Shown: in pieces, positions 30,124-43,000 of the stretch
Layout: every line of letters begins with the position of its first letter
Position numbering within the stretch: the first letter of the stretch is position 1
From: Rhyacichthys aspro
Lineage: Eukaryota > Chordata > Actinopteri > Gobiiformes > Rhyacichthyidae
Assembly (NCBI GenBank): GCA_036850595.1
Contig: CM072158.1
Coordinates: forward strand, 18,732,044 to 18,796,043
Direction: 5' to 3'
DNA length: 64,000 nt
The notes under the pieces: model-generated
Databases searched by the model: none
Seen by the model: the letters and a program-made list of their open reading frames with translations, nothing else
Told to the model about the DNA's origin: nothing
Translations under genes and position numbers: made by a program

Positions 30124-30519
30124 ATCATACAGTGCCGTGACCAAAACAGTATCTAGAAGCATGAACTATTGTCACTGTAACTCAAATAATTTTTTTTTTT
30201 TTTTTCACCTAAGCCTTTTTTCCACTGAAAGTGTTCTGGCACAGGTCAGATTCTTACACATCCTGTAATATTGTATTGTACTACTTGTACTACTGTAGCT
30301 CCTTGAGCACAGTCATTAAAGACAAAGCTGAAGTTTGTCAGCAGCAGCTCTTTCCAGGTTTAGATAGTTGGCATCTTATGACACCTGTATTTAGCACCTG
30401 TTAAATTAAACACAATCATAATTTGTGACGTTGTTATAATACTGACCGTATTTACCATCTATCAAAAAGATGCAGACCTAAAGTATTTTATTATGTCTTT
30501 TAATAAGATAACTGAGAAT

Positions 30520-30525
30520 AATAAA
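30520..30525 (+). terminator. scin: Possible poly(A) signal of scin
   Basis: AATAAA lies 397 bp after the scin stop codon. An earlier ATTAAA at 30315-30320 is an alternative. The choice cannot be made without transcript data. Confidence 0.4.
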
Positions 30526-30529
30526 CAAT

Positions 30530-32780
30530 ACAACACTGGTACTATGTATGATTTGTAATTCATTTATTTGTGCATATAATTACTTTGAATGTATATTTGA
30601 GGCTATGCTTTGGGCTGATTTCTTCTTCTTGATATTACCACCAGATGGTGCCATACTACAGGAAATCGAGGCATTATTTATCATAAGCTGCATTACAATC
30701 AGCCTTTATAAAAAAAAAACTTTCTGCTCCTTAGTTCACGACAGTTTAAGGAGCACTCACAGGCATTTTAACTCAGTAAGATGTCTCTTATTTTGCAGAC
30801 AGAGTCACAACAATTACTTGCTATATCATGAGCATAGAGACATACTAACTGTAGAAAGTGATGAAATCAATCAGCATCTATCTATCTACCTACCTACTAT
30901 TTACATTGGTCCTATCAGATGTAATCTGATAGTTCTGTCTATGTAAACGGTCTGAAACTCCTTTTAGGGGACAACCCATGTGACATGATTGCCATTTGTT
31001 AATCCTTTCACCTCATAAAGTGATTGATTTACAGCCCATATTTATACACACATTGATATTGTTTTATTGGGTTAAAGATTTATGCCATATTTATAGTAGT
31101 ATTAAGTAGTATAAGTATTTAGGCCTATGTAACCTGTTGAGTAATAGGCAATTTTGCTAATCTTTCTTCTCATTATCTTTATACATATGATGACATTTTT
31201 AAAGCACATATGTCAATTATAAGTTCTCTGAAAATATAGTAATATATAATAATATATAGAGATAATATCCTAAATTGAGAACCAGAGGTGCTTCTAAAGT
31301 TTGAAGGGACCCAAGTAGAAGGCACCTGGGGTATACTCACTAAACTTAAAGCAGAATAATAATTTTACTAATTTATCATCAAAGAAACATGTTCTTTAAC
31401 AATAAATATATTTTTAAAATATCTGTGTCCATTTCAAGTAAAAATGAATTGGCAAAAATAAACAAACACCATTTCAAGATTATATACAAGTGCTCATAAT
31501 TTATTTACTGAAAAAAATATTGTAGATTAAGTTATGCTTGATGCTTTACTTATTTTTAGAACATGACCTTGTGGAACATACTACATCACTAGACCACTAA
31601 TGATGATTTCAGCGTTCTACATTTAAGTAAAATTAAGAACAAAGGGGGTTTTTTTCTGTTTATTGCCCCCCTCAATATAAAAGGATAGATACGCCCCTGC
31701 TCGTGACACTGTTTAAATCAAAGCCTGACAGTTCAAACCGTTGTGTGTGTGTCTTTGTACTGCTGCATCTGTGGACTGTTTGTTTCAGTCTTGCTCTAAC
31801 CTTATAAAACATCAAAAGCTCTGTGAAGTCTGCTCCTGCATCCAAATTCAATCCTGTGCTTTCATGTGCGCGCCTTCCTCGCCAATTGGACCATGAAGTG
31901 TGCTGCGACAAGTTAACGGGTGGCACGCCAAGGTACACCGGAAATGAAGGCAGAAAATAAAAGTAGCTCATTTGCTAAAGTAAAACTGAACTATGGCACT
32001 CTGTCAGCGGATCAAGGTAAACGTAAATTTTGGAGTAGACCTATCCTTTACTTGAGTAGCTTATATTTTTTGAAGAAAAGAGGATTGACCCACACTTATG
32101 TTATTGCTACTGTTACTGTTGATATTTACATACATATTTTCTCTTTTATACAACTTTTTAAAATTTGTTTAATAGCTCAAAAGTATTTTATTAGGCCTAT
32201 CAACGTTTTGATCTGTTTTAATAGCTCTAAATCGTGCATTTAATTGTAAGTAATTAATAATTTAAATAATTACTAAAAAATATAGGCAATATATAGGCAA
32301 AGAAATATGAGACATTTTAATTGAATTTAAGACCAGTATGGCATTGTTTAGTCTACACAGTGTTCTTTTTTGTTTGTTTGTTTGTATTCATTATTCCTCT
32401 TATTATTTTTGATTTTATTTCTGTTAATTTTAATTTAATTTATGTATGTCAGTATGTATGTAGCATGCTTGCTCATCTGTGTCTTTGCAATTCTATAAGC
32501 TATCAAAACCAAACTCAAAAAGATCAAAGAGAAAAAGCAACTGTGGAATGTGCTTTTTATTCTTTGAAATAAAATCAGACAGAATCAGGAAGTAAAACCA
32601 TAAAAAACAATTGCAAAAAAGTATAATGGTACTCTTAAAGGTAAAGCAAGGCATAAGTGTAAAAGAGAATAGGTATAAATGTATATATCTGGTTTAAATT
32701 ATCTACTGATATTATGCACTGATAATCGTAACTTCATTTCGAAGGTTAAAATTGGTTCAAACTTGAGTTTTATTATGGCG
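30530..32780. other. Intergenic spacer, scin to arl4a
   Basis: No gene supported. The spacer is AT-rich, with short TCTATCTACC-type repeats near 30880 and ATAATATATA repeats near 31240. The open frames here (for example 99 codons on the minus strand at 31672-31971) lack recognisable domains, splice context or compositional support. Confidence 0.5.
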
Positions 32781-32787
32781 AGACTTT

Positions 32788-32796
32788 CCGGAAGTG
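32788..32796 (+). promoter_or_regulatory. arl4a: ETS-type site in the arl4a promoter
   Basis: CCGGAAGTG, a full ETS-family core typical of CpG-rich vertebrate promoters, lies in a locally CpG-rich stretch (about 32775-32890). This is just upstream of the deduced noncoding first exon of arl4a, which supports a promoter here. Confidence 0.5.
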
Positions 32797-32799
32797 CGT

Positions 32800-32945
32800 C
32801 TGCTCGGCTGCGGATTGACGCTTTTAAGGAAATGAAAGCCAGTCGTTTCAGCTGATTCCCTCAGAAGCTCGGAGACTGTCAAGGAGGCAGGAAGACCGGA
32901 GTTAATGATCATTTGTCAGTGCTGGGATTTGAACTGGTCTATAAG
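32800..32945 (+). other. arl4a: Noncoding first exon of arl4a (5' end approximate)
   Basis: The CpG-rich stretch ends at 32945, followed by a strong GTAAGA donor. A matching acceptor (ccctcag) at 34835, with exon 2 starting at 34836, lies 63 bp before the arl4a ATG. A noncoding exon, one intron in the 5' UTR and a single coding exon is the structure known for vertebrate ARL4A. The transcription start is not determined. Confidence 0.6.
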
Positions 32946-34898
32946 GTAAGATTTAATCCTACTTTAATAATAATGTTAGTTTTTAAGGAGAAATATGTCA
33001 CTTTTTGTAGCTACTGCTTAAATTGCATTTTTTTTATCGGTTTCTGTCATACAGTAAGCCAGCCTATGCTTTCGTAGTTAAAATGTTGTACCTTATGTTT
33101 AGTATTGCGGCCTCGTATTAAAAACTGTCTGGAAATGGGAAGTTTAATTTCTGACACTTGTTGGCAACACAAAGTAAAGTAAAGACGTGTAGCTCTTCAA
33201 AGACGAGCTGCGTACATGAAGCTCAGCCTGTCTCTACCGGCGTCGTGTAGCTAACATAAACAGACATTATTTCTGAAACGACAGCGGTGTGCTCTCAACT
33301 GAATCGGATCTCCTTCAATAATAAAGCTGTAGGTTACTTTAATGCACCTTGGGGATGTGTGTTTTCATGAAAAGTGCATTGGTTTTCTATTCTTCGTGTG
33401 TCCTCATTTCTCTTTTCACCCAAATGATGAGGGAGCGGTCACTGTAACTATAACCCATCTTACCACGCAGGCAGATTCTCAGTTGACTCTGATTTTATGC
33501 CGAATTTATCACCAAACCCCCACCTTTTATTCCATTTGAAGAACAGTTTAGAGTCTGCGTGCGCTTGCTTTGAAGCCTGTCTTTTGTGATATGCTAAATC
33601 TGCTGGAAATGTGCCTTTAGCCGTAGTCAAGCTGTTGCCGGGCAACACATTTAAACCTGTGTGTGATTGTCAGTGTGCTCTGAACATGACTCTGCTTATG
33701 GGTTTAATGTTAAAACAAAAATGTCCATTTGGTTGAGGAAGTGCATTGTGAAAATAACAGGTTGTCACATTTTACCGTCTTTAATAGCTGCAAGTCTCTA
33801 CTCAAGCAACATATGAAAATGAAATGAATAAGCAATATGTAGCTCAGGCTTTGCTCTTTCATTTGTTGTGCAGTTTTTAACATTCAGTATAAAGATGCTA
33901 CTGATCCCAGGATATATTCAAGAATGTGAAAGTGTAACAGCATGCTCCAGTCTTCTCCACAGTTTCATTTTGTCATAAAATATACTTTATTATCTTACGG
34001 ATTTCTAAACAAACAGATATTGAGCCTTGACTCTTGAAGATGTAGGCGATTATTCCATATGTCAAATTCGTTATTCATCAAATAAACTTATTAAAAAATA
34101 CTGCCCAAATGAAGTCACTCAAAATAAAAAAGCAAATAAATAAATAAAAATGAGTTTAGCAAAATGTATTTGATGTATTTTTATTTTGAAAGTTCTAACA
34201 ATAGCCTTAAAAATATATATGTATCGTTTGATTTGTAAAAATACACTGTAGAAAATATCCTTTTTTTGCTGTAAATTTTTAATGTAATCTCACAATTTTA
34301 CAAAAATAAGTAAGATCAGTACCTTTTTTTCCTTAGAATTGTCTTAACTGTCTTTAGTTTCGATTTAAAACGTGTAAAACACAAAAAAGAAAGAGAAATA
34401 TTCAAATTCTGGAAAACATATGACCCCTGACTCTTAAGGAACTGATTGTACCCCTAGTTTCAACTTAATATTTGTATATTTATTAATTGAATGAAAGATT
34501 AAAAACACTGGTCTGTATTACGTCACAAAGGACAACAAGATCACCTTAAAATCTGTGCCCAAGATTGAATGTCTACATCCTGGTGTTTACTGATCCGTAG
34601 CCTGAATAGAAATTAGCGTATGAAAATCCCCTTGAGCTCCATGTGCAAATAGGCTGCTAACCACCCTGCTGTTTTATTTCTCATTCATCTCCTGCTGCCA
34701 CAGTAATGCAGGGGTGTGTAGTCCAAGGGAAGAGGGAGATTATTCACTTGTTGGCTGCTTGGTCTTTTGTAAATCAATAGAGTGCTGTCTGTCTGTGTTG
34801 TTGTACTCATTATGCGTATTGTCTTGACCCCTCAGGCTCCAGCTTCAGCCACCAGTGAATAGACCGCCTGAATACTAGCTGACGACTTCCTCCTCAAG

Positions 34899-35504
34899 AT
34901 GGGGAACGGAATATCCGATCACCACGCGCTCTTCCCCTGCCTGCCCTCTTTCCAAGCGCTCCACATCGTCATTCTGGGATTGGACTGCGCCGGAAAAACC
35001 ACAGTGTTGTACAGGTTACGCTTCAATGAATTTGTGAACACTGTCCCGACTAAGGGCTTCAACACGGAGAAGATCAAAGTGTCGCTGGGAAGTCGACGCC
35101 GCACCGCTTCCTTTCACTTCTGGGACGTCGGCGGTCAGGAGAAGCTACGTCCACTGTGGCGGTCGTACACTCGCTGCGCGGACGGGATCGTGTTTGTGGT
35201 GGACTCTGTAGACGCCGAACGTATCGAAGAAGCTAAAACGGAGTTGCACAAGATCACGAGGTTGGCGGAGAACCAAGGAGTTCCTGTATTGGTGGTGGCC
35301 AACAAACAGGACCTCAGGAACTCGCTAACGTTAGCCGAAATGGAGAGCATGCTAGCTTTGGGCGAGCTTAGCATGGCTACGCCCTGGCACCTCCAGCCGG
35401 CGTGCGCTATCATCGGGGAGGGGCTTCACGAAGGACTAGAGAAACTCCACGCCATGATCATGAAGAGGAGGAAGATGATGCGGCAACAGAAGAAGAAGAG
35501 ATGA
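34899..35504 (+). CDS. arl4a: ADP-ribosylation factor-like GTPase 4A, complete, single coding exon
   Basis: 201 codons (human ARL4A 200). Gly2 follows the initiator Met in an MGNG start, the N-myristoylation context of the family. Nucleotide-binding motifs are all present: GLDCAGKT at 27-34, Thr51 in the switch I NTVPTKGFNTE stretch, WDVGGQE at 75-81 (Gln80 at the catalytic position) and NKQD at 135-138. The C-terminus is a polybasic RRKMMRQQKKKR tail (190-201), which in ARL4 proteins directs nuclear and plasma-membrane targeting. Known role: a GTP-bound ARL4A recruits cytohesin/ARNO and other effectors to the plasma membrane and influences ARF6 and actin. Compared with recalled human sequence there is one extra residue in the interswitch (SRRRTASFHF). 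The frame is GC-richer than its surroundings, as expected for an intronless coding exon. Very close identity to ARL4A over ARL4C/D, plus synteny, fixes the assignment. Confidence 0.96.
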   Translation: MGNGISDHHALFPCLPSFQALHIVILGLDCAGKTTVLYRLRFNEFVNTVPTKGFNTEKIKVSLGSRRRTASFHFWDVGGQEKLRPLWRSYTRCADGIVFVVDSVDAERIEEAKTELHKITRLAENQGVPVLVVANKQDLRNSLTLAEMESMLALGELSMATPWHLQPACAIIGEGLHEGLEKLHAMIMKRRKMMRQQKKKR

Positions 35505-37103
35505 TCGGTCGGAGGGTTACTGAGAGCAGAGTACAATCTACTGGTCTATTGTGTTTGCCGTAAAAAGACACAATTGTCCCGTCCAGTCACCTGACAGAGC
35601 TCTGGAGTCTGAACGTCAGGCTGTTTGTTGAGGTCAGCCGTGACACATGAGAATGGGATTGAATTTGTCAGATGGTAACAATCCTGGGACACGACAGAAG
35701 AACAGTACCACATGAAGTTTACTCTAAGTATTGGACTGTTAGACTGTGAGATTTCGACGTGTTACTTTAAAACTTCTGTTTTTAAGTGTGTGCTGCTTCT
35801 GTGTTCGGAAACAATCACAATCACCAAAGTGTTAAATGACATTTGAGCCGACTGATAAAAGTTGTTGATATAGTGAGAATATAGTGTTTTGTATCCATGT
35901 TGCACAGTGGGAGTTTAGTCGAGAAGTTTACATGAATGCTAATGATTCACTGGAAAAAGGAAGCACATGACCCTTAAACTGTTTAAATGGAGATTGGAGA
36001 TGCCAAACATTCTGTGGGGAACTGGTCAGCTGTCGATGGCCGGAGACCCAAGATTACAGCCACACTGAACAGTAAAGCTGAATATATCAACTTAGTTTTC
36101 AGGCTAAACTGAATATTGTGTCTGGGAGCACCACAGTGTATTGTTAATCTCTGTCCACTACAGGTGTGCACTGTAACGCACACACACACACTGGCAGTGT
36201 GACTTGTGTCATTTCAAATAAGATAACAAATATTGGGTAATACTGTATCAGTATTACTTAAAGCTGCATGACAAGCTATTAGCTAGCTTGTGCTGGACCA
36301 ATTGCTTAACATTGTAATTGTGTATATTTTTCTACGAAAACTACCACAGTGATATAGTTTCTTTGGAACTTTATGAAGATATGTATGAAAAGAAATGTTT
36401 TCTCCCCAAAATGTGTGGATAGATCAAAGAAAAAGGAGTTATTTGGAAATGTGGTGCTACAAATACAATAACCAGCCTGACCAAATTTATTGCCCTGGTC
36501 AAATGTAACATTGTAAAAAAAATACAGTTTGGGTGGTAAAGAACTTAAAATGTGTTCTTTTGCTTGTTAACGTTGATGTTAAATGATGACATTAATCTCT
36601 TAGCTAACATGCCATTTAAAGCTATTTGCAAAGTGTGTATTAGCTTAGGTGCATTTGAAACAAATTGGTTGTGGCTTTACTACTTAAAGACACAGACTGA
36701 TCCAAATAAGCTGAAACAGCTGTTGAGGTGAGAGTTATTGGCTGTGGGGCTAACAGCTAACTCCTGTTCATGTGTCTTGTGTAATCCTGTTGACTGACAG
36801 GCACAGTTGTCCCAGCAGGCCCATTCCAGACAGTCATACCTGCAGAAAATACCCACATATTCACATGTTCAGCATGCTGCCGTCTGAAAGCACTTTAAGG
36901 CTCCTTCTCCTGAATTTAAATAGACTTTTAACAGAATTGTGTTTGATTCTGAATCTGGATGAAGTCAAATATTGCTTCAAAAGAAGCGTTTTATATATAT
37001 ATCCACTGACAGATGAGTTGGATACCGTTTAACCATGTTTTACTCTCCTGCTCTGTTTAGCAGAGTATTTATATTTATGTGTCAATCCACTTTGTTCACT
37101 TGG

Positions 37104-37109
37104 AATAAA
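37104..37109 (+). terminator. arl4a: Possible poly(A) signal of arl4a
   Basis: AATAAA lies about 1.6 kb after the stop, which would give the long 3' UTR common for ARL4A. The region between (35505-37100) has no other gene and carries a short CA repeat at about 36177-36191. Confidence 0.4.
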
Positions 37110-39115
37110 GCTACCATAAAAACCCTCTTTCTCTGTTTTGTTCTTCATCTCATAGATAATGCTGTGAGGTCAGCCCTGTTTATCTGCTCTGAGTCAGCAA
37201 AATGTGATGTGAGGCCTTTTCTTTGGAAAAAGAAAGACACAAACACACTTTACTTGGTACTCTTTTATCTTCAATTTTCACTACCTCCTACACTTCATTT
37301 AGACACATGAGACGACTGAAAGTTGACTTCTGTTAGGTCGATTAGCACTAAAGATGTGTAAACGTCTTGGTGCAAGTGGAACCTTACTAAATCAATAGTC
37401 AGTTGAGCTAACACCTAGATAATGTGGTTAAAAGTCCAGCTACTGTTAGACTTACACAGGCTTCGAAGATAATAAGTAACAACTCTGACCTAAGCTTGAA
37501 CAAGGCTTCCACTTTTTTGTACTGGTGTGCTACACTGCAAGCTGCCTTTTGTCAGAGGTTTTGGCTGAAAGTCAAATGGAAAAAGTGACACCTTTTACAG
37601 CTGAGTCAATGAGCTGAGCATAGTCAAAGTCTGGTTTAAACTGTGAATAAGGTTTGCCTTAAATGAGCTGAGGCACAAGTCATTCTTTCAAGAGAAACTC
37701 TGAATGACAAAAGGTTTTTGTGGACTCCCTGAGATAAATTATACCTAGATATATTTTTATCTCTTGCTAGTTTTAGCTTACTTTTCAGATTTGTGGGACA
37801 GCTGGTCTTGTTCTTGGCTCAGGAAGTGCTGGTCTGTTTGGGTTATTCCCGCGGTGTGCTTTGACAGGACCAGGGACAGTTTTGGCTCAGACCGGCTGTG
37901 CTCTGGGAACAATAGAGACACAAACACAACAGAGCAGGAGATTACGGTGAAAGAGGAAGGTGGGCGACGAGAAGCACATGAACCGTTAGTGACTATTTTC
38001 TCTCTGTTTGGGCTCTGACACAGGACACTGTGCCCGTCCAGCTGGGGGTCCCGGAGGTGGAATAGGCCCAGGCTGTGACTGTTGTAGAGTAGGAGAAATA
38101 TGAGGACAGACCGGCCTCCCAGCATGCACCGGGGCAAGCGCACATTCCAGTCCAAGAAGCTCAAAGAGAATTTTAAATTGACTCTTATTTGTGGAAATTT
38201 ACCTGGAAGCACATTAAAAGTAACTAAAAGGCGAAAAAAAAATCCTGCAGTGGATGTTTGTCAAGAAAAATTGTAAATGTGAGATACTTTTACTTTTATC
38301 TCTGGAGGAATTACGACCTTATCATGCCATACATAGCTTTTGGCTTTGTAAAACATACTTACAAATATTTATTACTAATATGTATGTTTCTAATTCTGTA
38401 TGTTCCACTTTTTTCTCTTAACTGTCTTAACTTAAGGGTTTTTGGAAGAACAAAGTAAACACTGTTTTAAAGTATTATAAAGTTTAGACTATGACAAAAT
38501 ATTTGAAAGAAATTTTGATTATGACTAAATATTTTTGCAAATAATAATAGTAGAAAAATAGCCTTGATTCTTTCGCACAACTTGCAACTATATTGTTAAA
38601 TGTTTGCAATGTTTTCACTGTTGTGTGTTTTGTTGCTGATGTCTTTAACCTGGATCCAGGTTGCAGCCTTTAGAGGCAGTGCTTTAATGGTATTAAAGGA
38701 GAGACAAAGAAGTGACATCATAAAAATGAAAAGCTCTTGAGTCTGTGGAAAAAATCCTGGCAGGATTTTTAACTGCAATACCACAAGTGGCCACTGGTGG
38801 AAATGGTGGTGGGTGAGTATAAAATACAGCAAATGTGCACTTCTTGGTCCTGTACTGGAGCCTGTCACAGCAGCGCTGGGCCTGAGGCAGAGGTACACCC
38901 TGGACAACAGCCAGTTGGTCCCAGTGCTGATCCTATAGAGTAATAGAAACACTCTTAGGAGGACAATTTTGTAAGAAAATATTTGTGAATGAAGCCCAAT
39001 GGCAAATCTTAACTTTATGGCAAGGTGTTGTCTTAGAAATTCTTAGAAACCTTATTTGTAACTAAAGCCCAATGTAAGAGTAAAACAAGGCCCTGAGTGG
39101 TAGTATTTCGTAATT

Positions 39116-39360
39116 CAAATCAATTTTATTTGTATAGCCCAGTATCACAACAACAACTGCCTCAAAGGGCTTCACAAAACAGACAGTAAATATAAAACAG
39201 GTTGAGCAGGACAACGTCCCCTGTTCTTAGACTCTCCATCAGGTTCAGAGGAAAAACTCACAAAACCCAGAGAAACCTCAGGGAGAACCACAGAAGGAGG
39301 GATCCACTCCCAGGACAGACAGGCCATGACATAGATATGTCCAGGACAGTCACTGACAAA
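39116..39360. repeat. Dispersed teleost interspersed repeat
   Basis: It begins with a TTCAAATCAATTTTATTTGT stretch followed by ATAGCCCAGTATCACAACAA and a GGCTTCACAAAAC segment, then a CAGAGAAACCTCAGGGAGAA portion. This order of blocks is a familiar interspersed repeat in teleost genomes (probably a LINE-tail or SINE-like family). It generates several overlapping spurious frames to about 39680. Family name uncertain. Confidence 0.65.
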
Positions 39361-39830
39361 TAGTCCATCATATGAACAGGTGAATGAAAAATGCAATGCA
39401 AAAATAAGTGCAGGGCTAAGAGCTCTCCAATATGGCCCCCTTCCCTCTGGCCCTGTCCTTTTTCCATCCAAGCCTCATGCAGGACTGTGTGGTACGTCAG
39501 CGTCAGTCCGTTCACATGCCCTCTGGGTCCTGCTGTGGCACAGGGGCCTCAGGGGTCACTTGTTCCCAAACACTCATATCAGACGGACTTCCTCCTACTG
39601 TACACAGTCCTGATGTGACTCCTGACTTTGATCCAATTCATTATCAGGAGATTAGTGTGTTGCATGAGAATAACTGAAAGAACAGTTCTGCATCAGGTTT
39701 TATATTGGTATGTCTACGCAATCCATTAATTAGGCCATATTTCATTTTCTGATTTTCATTCTCTATTAAAGCCCTAAAGTAAGGTATGCCATTGTTTCCT
39801 TGACGAGAATGTTCAGCACATACAAGAGCA

Positions 39831-40000
39831 TTGGTCAATCATGCTCACATAGAAGGGGATCTCCAGTTAAAACATGTCTATTCCAGCACTGGATATATCT
39901 GGTAACACACAGAAACAAAGAAAAAAAAGAAAAAAGAGAAAACACAAGAGAAAGGGTATGCAATGTTATTGGATAAATATTGGCTGTGCATTCACAAAAT
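39831..40000 (+). repeat. Dispersed repeat, copy 1
   Basis: This shares a series of blocks in the same order with 60605-60823: TTGGTCAATCATGCTCACAT, then GGGGATCTC, TGTCTATTCCAGCACTGG, an A-rich AAAGAAAA stretch, GATAAATATTGGC and GCATTCACAAAAT. It is a diverged copy of one interspersed family, not a gene. Confidence 0.65.
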
Positions 40001-43000
40001 CTTATTTCTTTGACTATCGACTCTCATGAGTTTTTCTTTAACATAAGCTACACCTCTAGTCTTAGCTCTCCACAATGTTATACATTTAATACCAAGACAA
40101 TTGTCCCCCTAATTTGATTTTTCCTATTACATTCTATTTTATAGCAATAAAAGCAGACTGGCAACTATTGAGGTGTAAAGTAAAAATATTAAGAAAGATT
40201 TATTTGTACAGTCAATATAAAATACATTCCAAAGAAGATCTTTGTGTACCAATCCAGCACTCCGGCACAGAAAACTGAAAAACAAACTATTCTTTAGCAT
40301 TTTTTTAAAAAGGATATTGACAAACCAAGAAAAATGTGATTGGATCCTACTGTAATTCCACTGTGTAACCACTTCAGACCAGGTAATGTCATTAAATGCA
40401 ACTCCTTTTGTTCATATCTTCTTAATTTACATTTATAGACACATGTCCAGCTGCTGATTTTGGAGTTTAGCAGCTACATTTAAAGCGTGGGACAGGGCTA
40501 AAGCTTATTGTAGGTTGTGATTGGCCCAGACTCTTGCCTGGTGTGTGATAAGGCTCAGGGAAATTGATTTAATGAATTATATCGCAATGACTGTGGAATT
40601 AAAATGCCAAATAAAGTTCATCTGTTTGAGATGTCCACTGTCTCACTTGCCTTTTCTTGCCATTATGGCCATTAGACACATTCGTTTACGTGTCATCCAG
40701 CTCTCTATTACTGTGATTATGACAAATACAATTAACACTACAACATTCACAGATACAGTACAGTATTTAACACCTGCCAAGATCATTAACATAAGTTTTG
40801 TTATTCTGAAACATTCACTATGAGCACATTCTGCATTTTGTTTAAATTATACTATTCTCTATTTTTGTTAATGCTCTACAATTTTATGTTCAAACAGCGT
40901 CTGGGAAAAAGATAAAAACTTAATTTAGTGACTCGGGCATGATGCGTTTCCTGTCCCGATACAATCTGTCTAAATAAAACCAGAGCCACTAAAATCAGAT
41001 GGAAGTTTGTACTGTATTTGTGTATTTCAGTCACTTTGTTTTGTCTCTGATGGAGGAAATGAACTTGTCCATCTTGTGTATCTGGGGCAGAGTGTGTTGG
41101 TCCTGGTGGTGTCGGGGGGAGGGCACTGGGGGGTGATTGATTTGTGAACGGCTGATCCGATGGCGGTCAGGGCAGAGCTGCAAACGGCCCGTCGTCACAG
41201 CGAGCGCAGGGGCAGGATGTGCTGATAAGGAAAAGAGGAACCACTCCCTGCTTCAGAGCTTTTCCCGAGAAGAGCCTGGACGTCTGCCACTGCACCACCC
41301 ACATCCCCCAACTACCCCACCTCCGACCTGGACTTACCCAACACCCCGCCACAGCCACAGCCACATTACAGTCAGTTCTTTTACTCCTGTCACAAGCTGT
41401 AAATCGTCCGTTAAAAGCCAGCACATGATGTAAACACTTTTTATGACTCTGCAGAACATTTTGCAAGAACATAGATTTGTAATGTTACAGCACATGTCAA
41501 AACAAATGAGTGTCATTAAAATCACATGGAAGTAACTTTTCAAATGTGTGTATCACTGTTATGTCACTATATCAACTCAACTCAACCCAGCATATAATAC
41601 ATAAGAGTTGCATTTAATGGATAAAATAGTGTTTGTTACTTTTAGTGTTATGTAATAGACTGATTCAAATATAATGAATAAAAAATATGGTGGAACTTCA
41701 ACTTAAGTATTGAAAACATAACCAGAGGGACTTGGGTTCAACTCCCAGCTCACATCAGTTTCCTTCACACAGTTGATTAAAATGCTGTAGTATTTCTGCC
41801 AGGCCAGTAGGGGCGCAGTAAACCTCTCTCTGCTTATATTAGTGATCACATCATGTATAAGAAGAATAATACTGTTGCGGATTGGCCTCTTATATACACA
41901 AGGCAGGCGTTCACACTACACGAAAAATGCAAACTTTTGAGGGGGTGTTTTTGTTTCACCGAGCAGATGTTATCGTTTCATGGCGGCTGCTGCTCCGATC
42001 TGCTCTGAAAACGACGATGTCACAGATGCAACATACATGTGCAAGAAATGTTCTATAGAAGAGGGGGTAGCAGAAGTAGCAAAAAGAAAACCCACCCCCT
42101 ACTGGTCTGGCATATGCACTACAACGCGTTTTGGGTGGCTGCGTGTGAATGTGGATCGTGTTGTCGTGTGAAAGCAAATCGGCAACGGCATGACTGATTT
42201 CTGTATATTCCAATATTCCTGAGCAATGTTCTTGTGAAAGGATTTTCCCTGTGGACCTCAATGTAAAAACAAATGCTTCTTGCACAGCTGACAGGAAAGC
42301 TACAATTTCCAAAGTGGTCGCACTTTGTAGTGATGTCTATTTTGATATCATGGCGTTTCTCTGTTAAAAATTCTAAAATCAGCGAAAAAAAAAAAAAAAT
42401 TAGGACACCAACACCCTGTCCCATCTTCAAGCCCATTGGTCAGAACCGTTGACACAGGACTTGACAGCAGGTAAAACACAAGACAGATATGTCAGCGCTG
42501 TAGTGCACCTATTTTAAGAGCAACAACACAGATAGAAACTAGAAAGTTAAGAACATTTCTGATGATGATCAAGGTCTATTATATTATAAGGAGATATTGC
42601 AGCTAAACAAATCCCATACAGTCGATAAAAGACTTTCCCCATAGACAGTATTAGTAAGTATCAGGAGATGCTTGGTGCATGGCTGATGAGTGAAAAAAGT
42701 GTCGGATTTTGGAGTGTTTCATTTCATGGTGTTTTTCTTTGTTGAAAATCCTTAAATCAGCTTTTTTTAAGACATCACAGCAATATCTCACAAAAAACAC
42801 GACATTAGGCAAAGCACAAGGACAGAAATAAGATGGAAATAAACTTTTCTGGTGTATGCCCCATTGAGCGACGTCCATTGAAAATCAGCGGTGGCCATTA
42901 AGGAACCTAGAATAATACATCCATGGATTACACACACAAGTAATGTTGGAGATTGAATCCAAAACGTTTAATCGTGGCCCATATACTGCATCTTATTCAA

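Noticed and set aside
30548..30946. 132-codon plus-strand frame after scin
   Set aside because: Cysteine/phenylalanine/isoleucine-rich translation of AT-rich spacer containing TCTA repeats, with no family resemblance.
37778..38212. 144-codon minus-strand frame
   Set aside because: No domain, splice context or recognisable composition. It occurs in a GC-richer spacer block where stops are rarer.
39172..39677. Five overlapping frames on both strands
   Set aside because: All fall in or next to an interspersed fish repeat (39116 onward) and give no known transposon protein.
41137..41472. Proline- and threonine-rich 98-codon frame and its antisense
   Set aside because: Driven by a CCCAC/CCAC-rich low-complexity stretch, with no start context or splice support.
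41956..42436. Frames of 118 and 105 codons, minus strand
   Set aside because: No recognisable domain, and they overlap an apparently duplicated old repeat (42340 and 42715).
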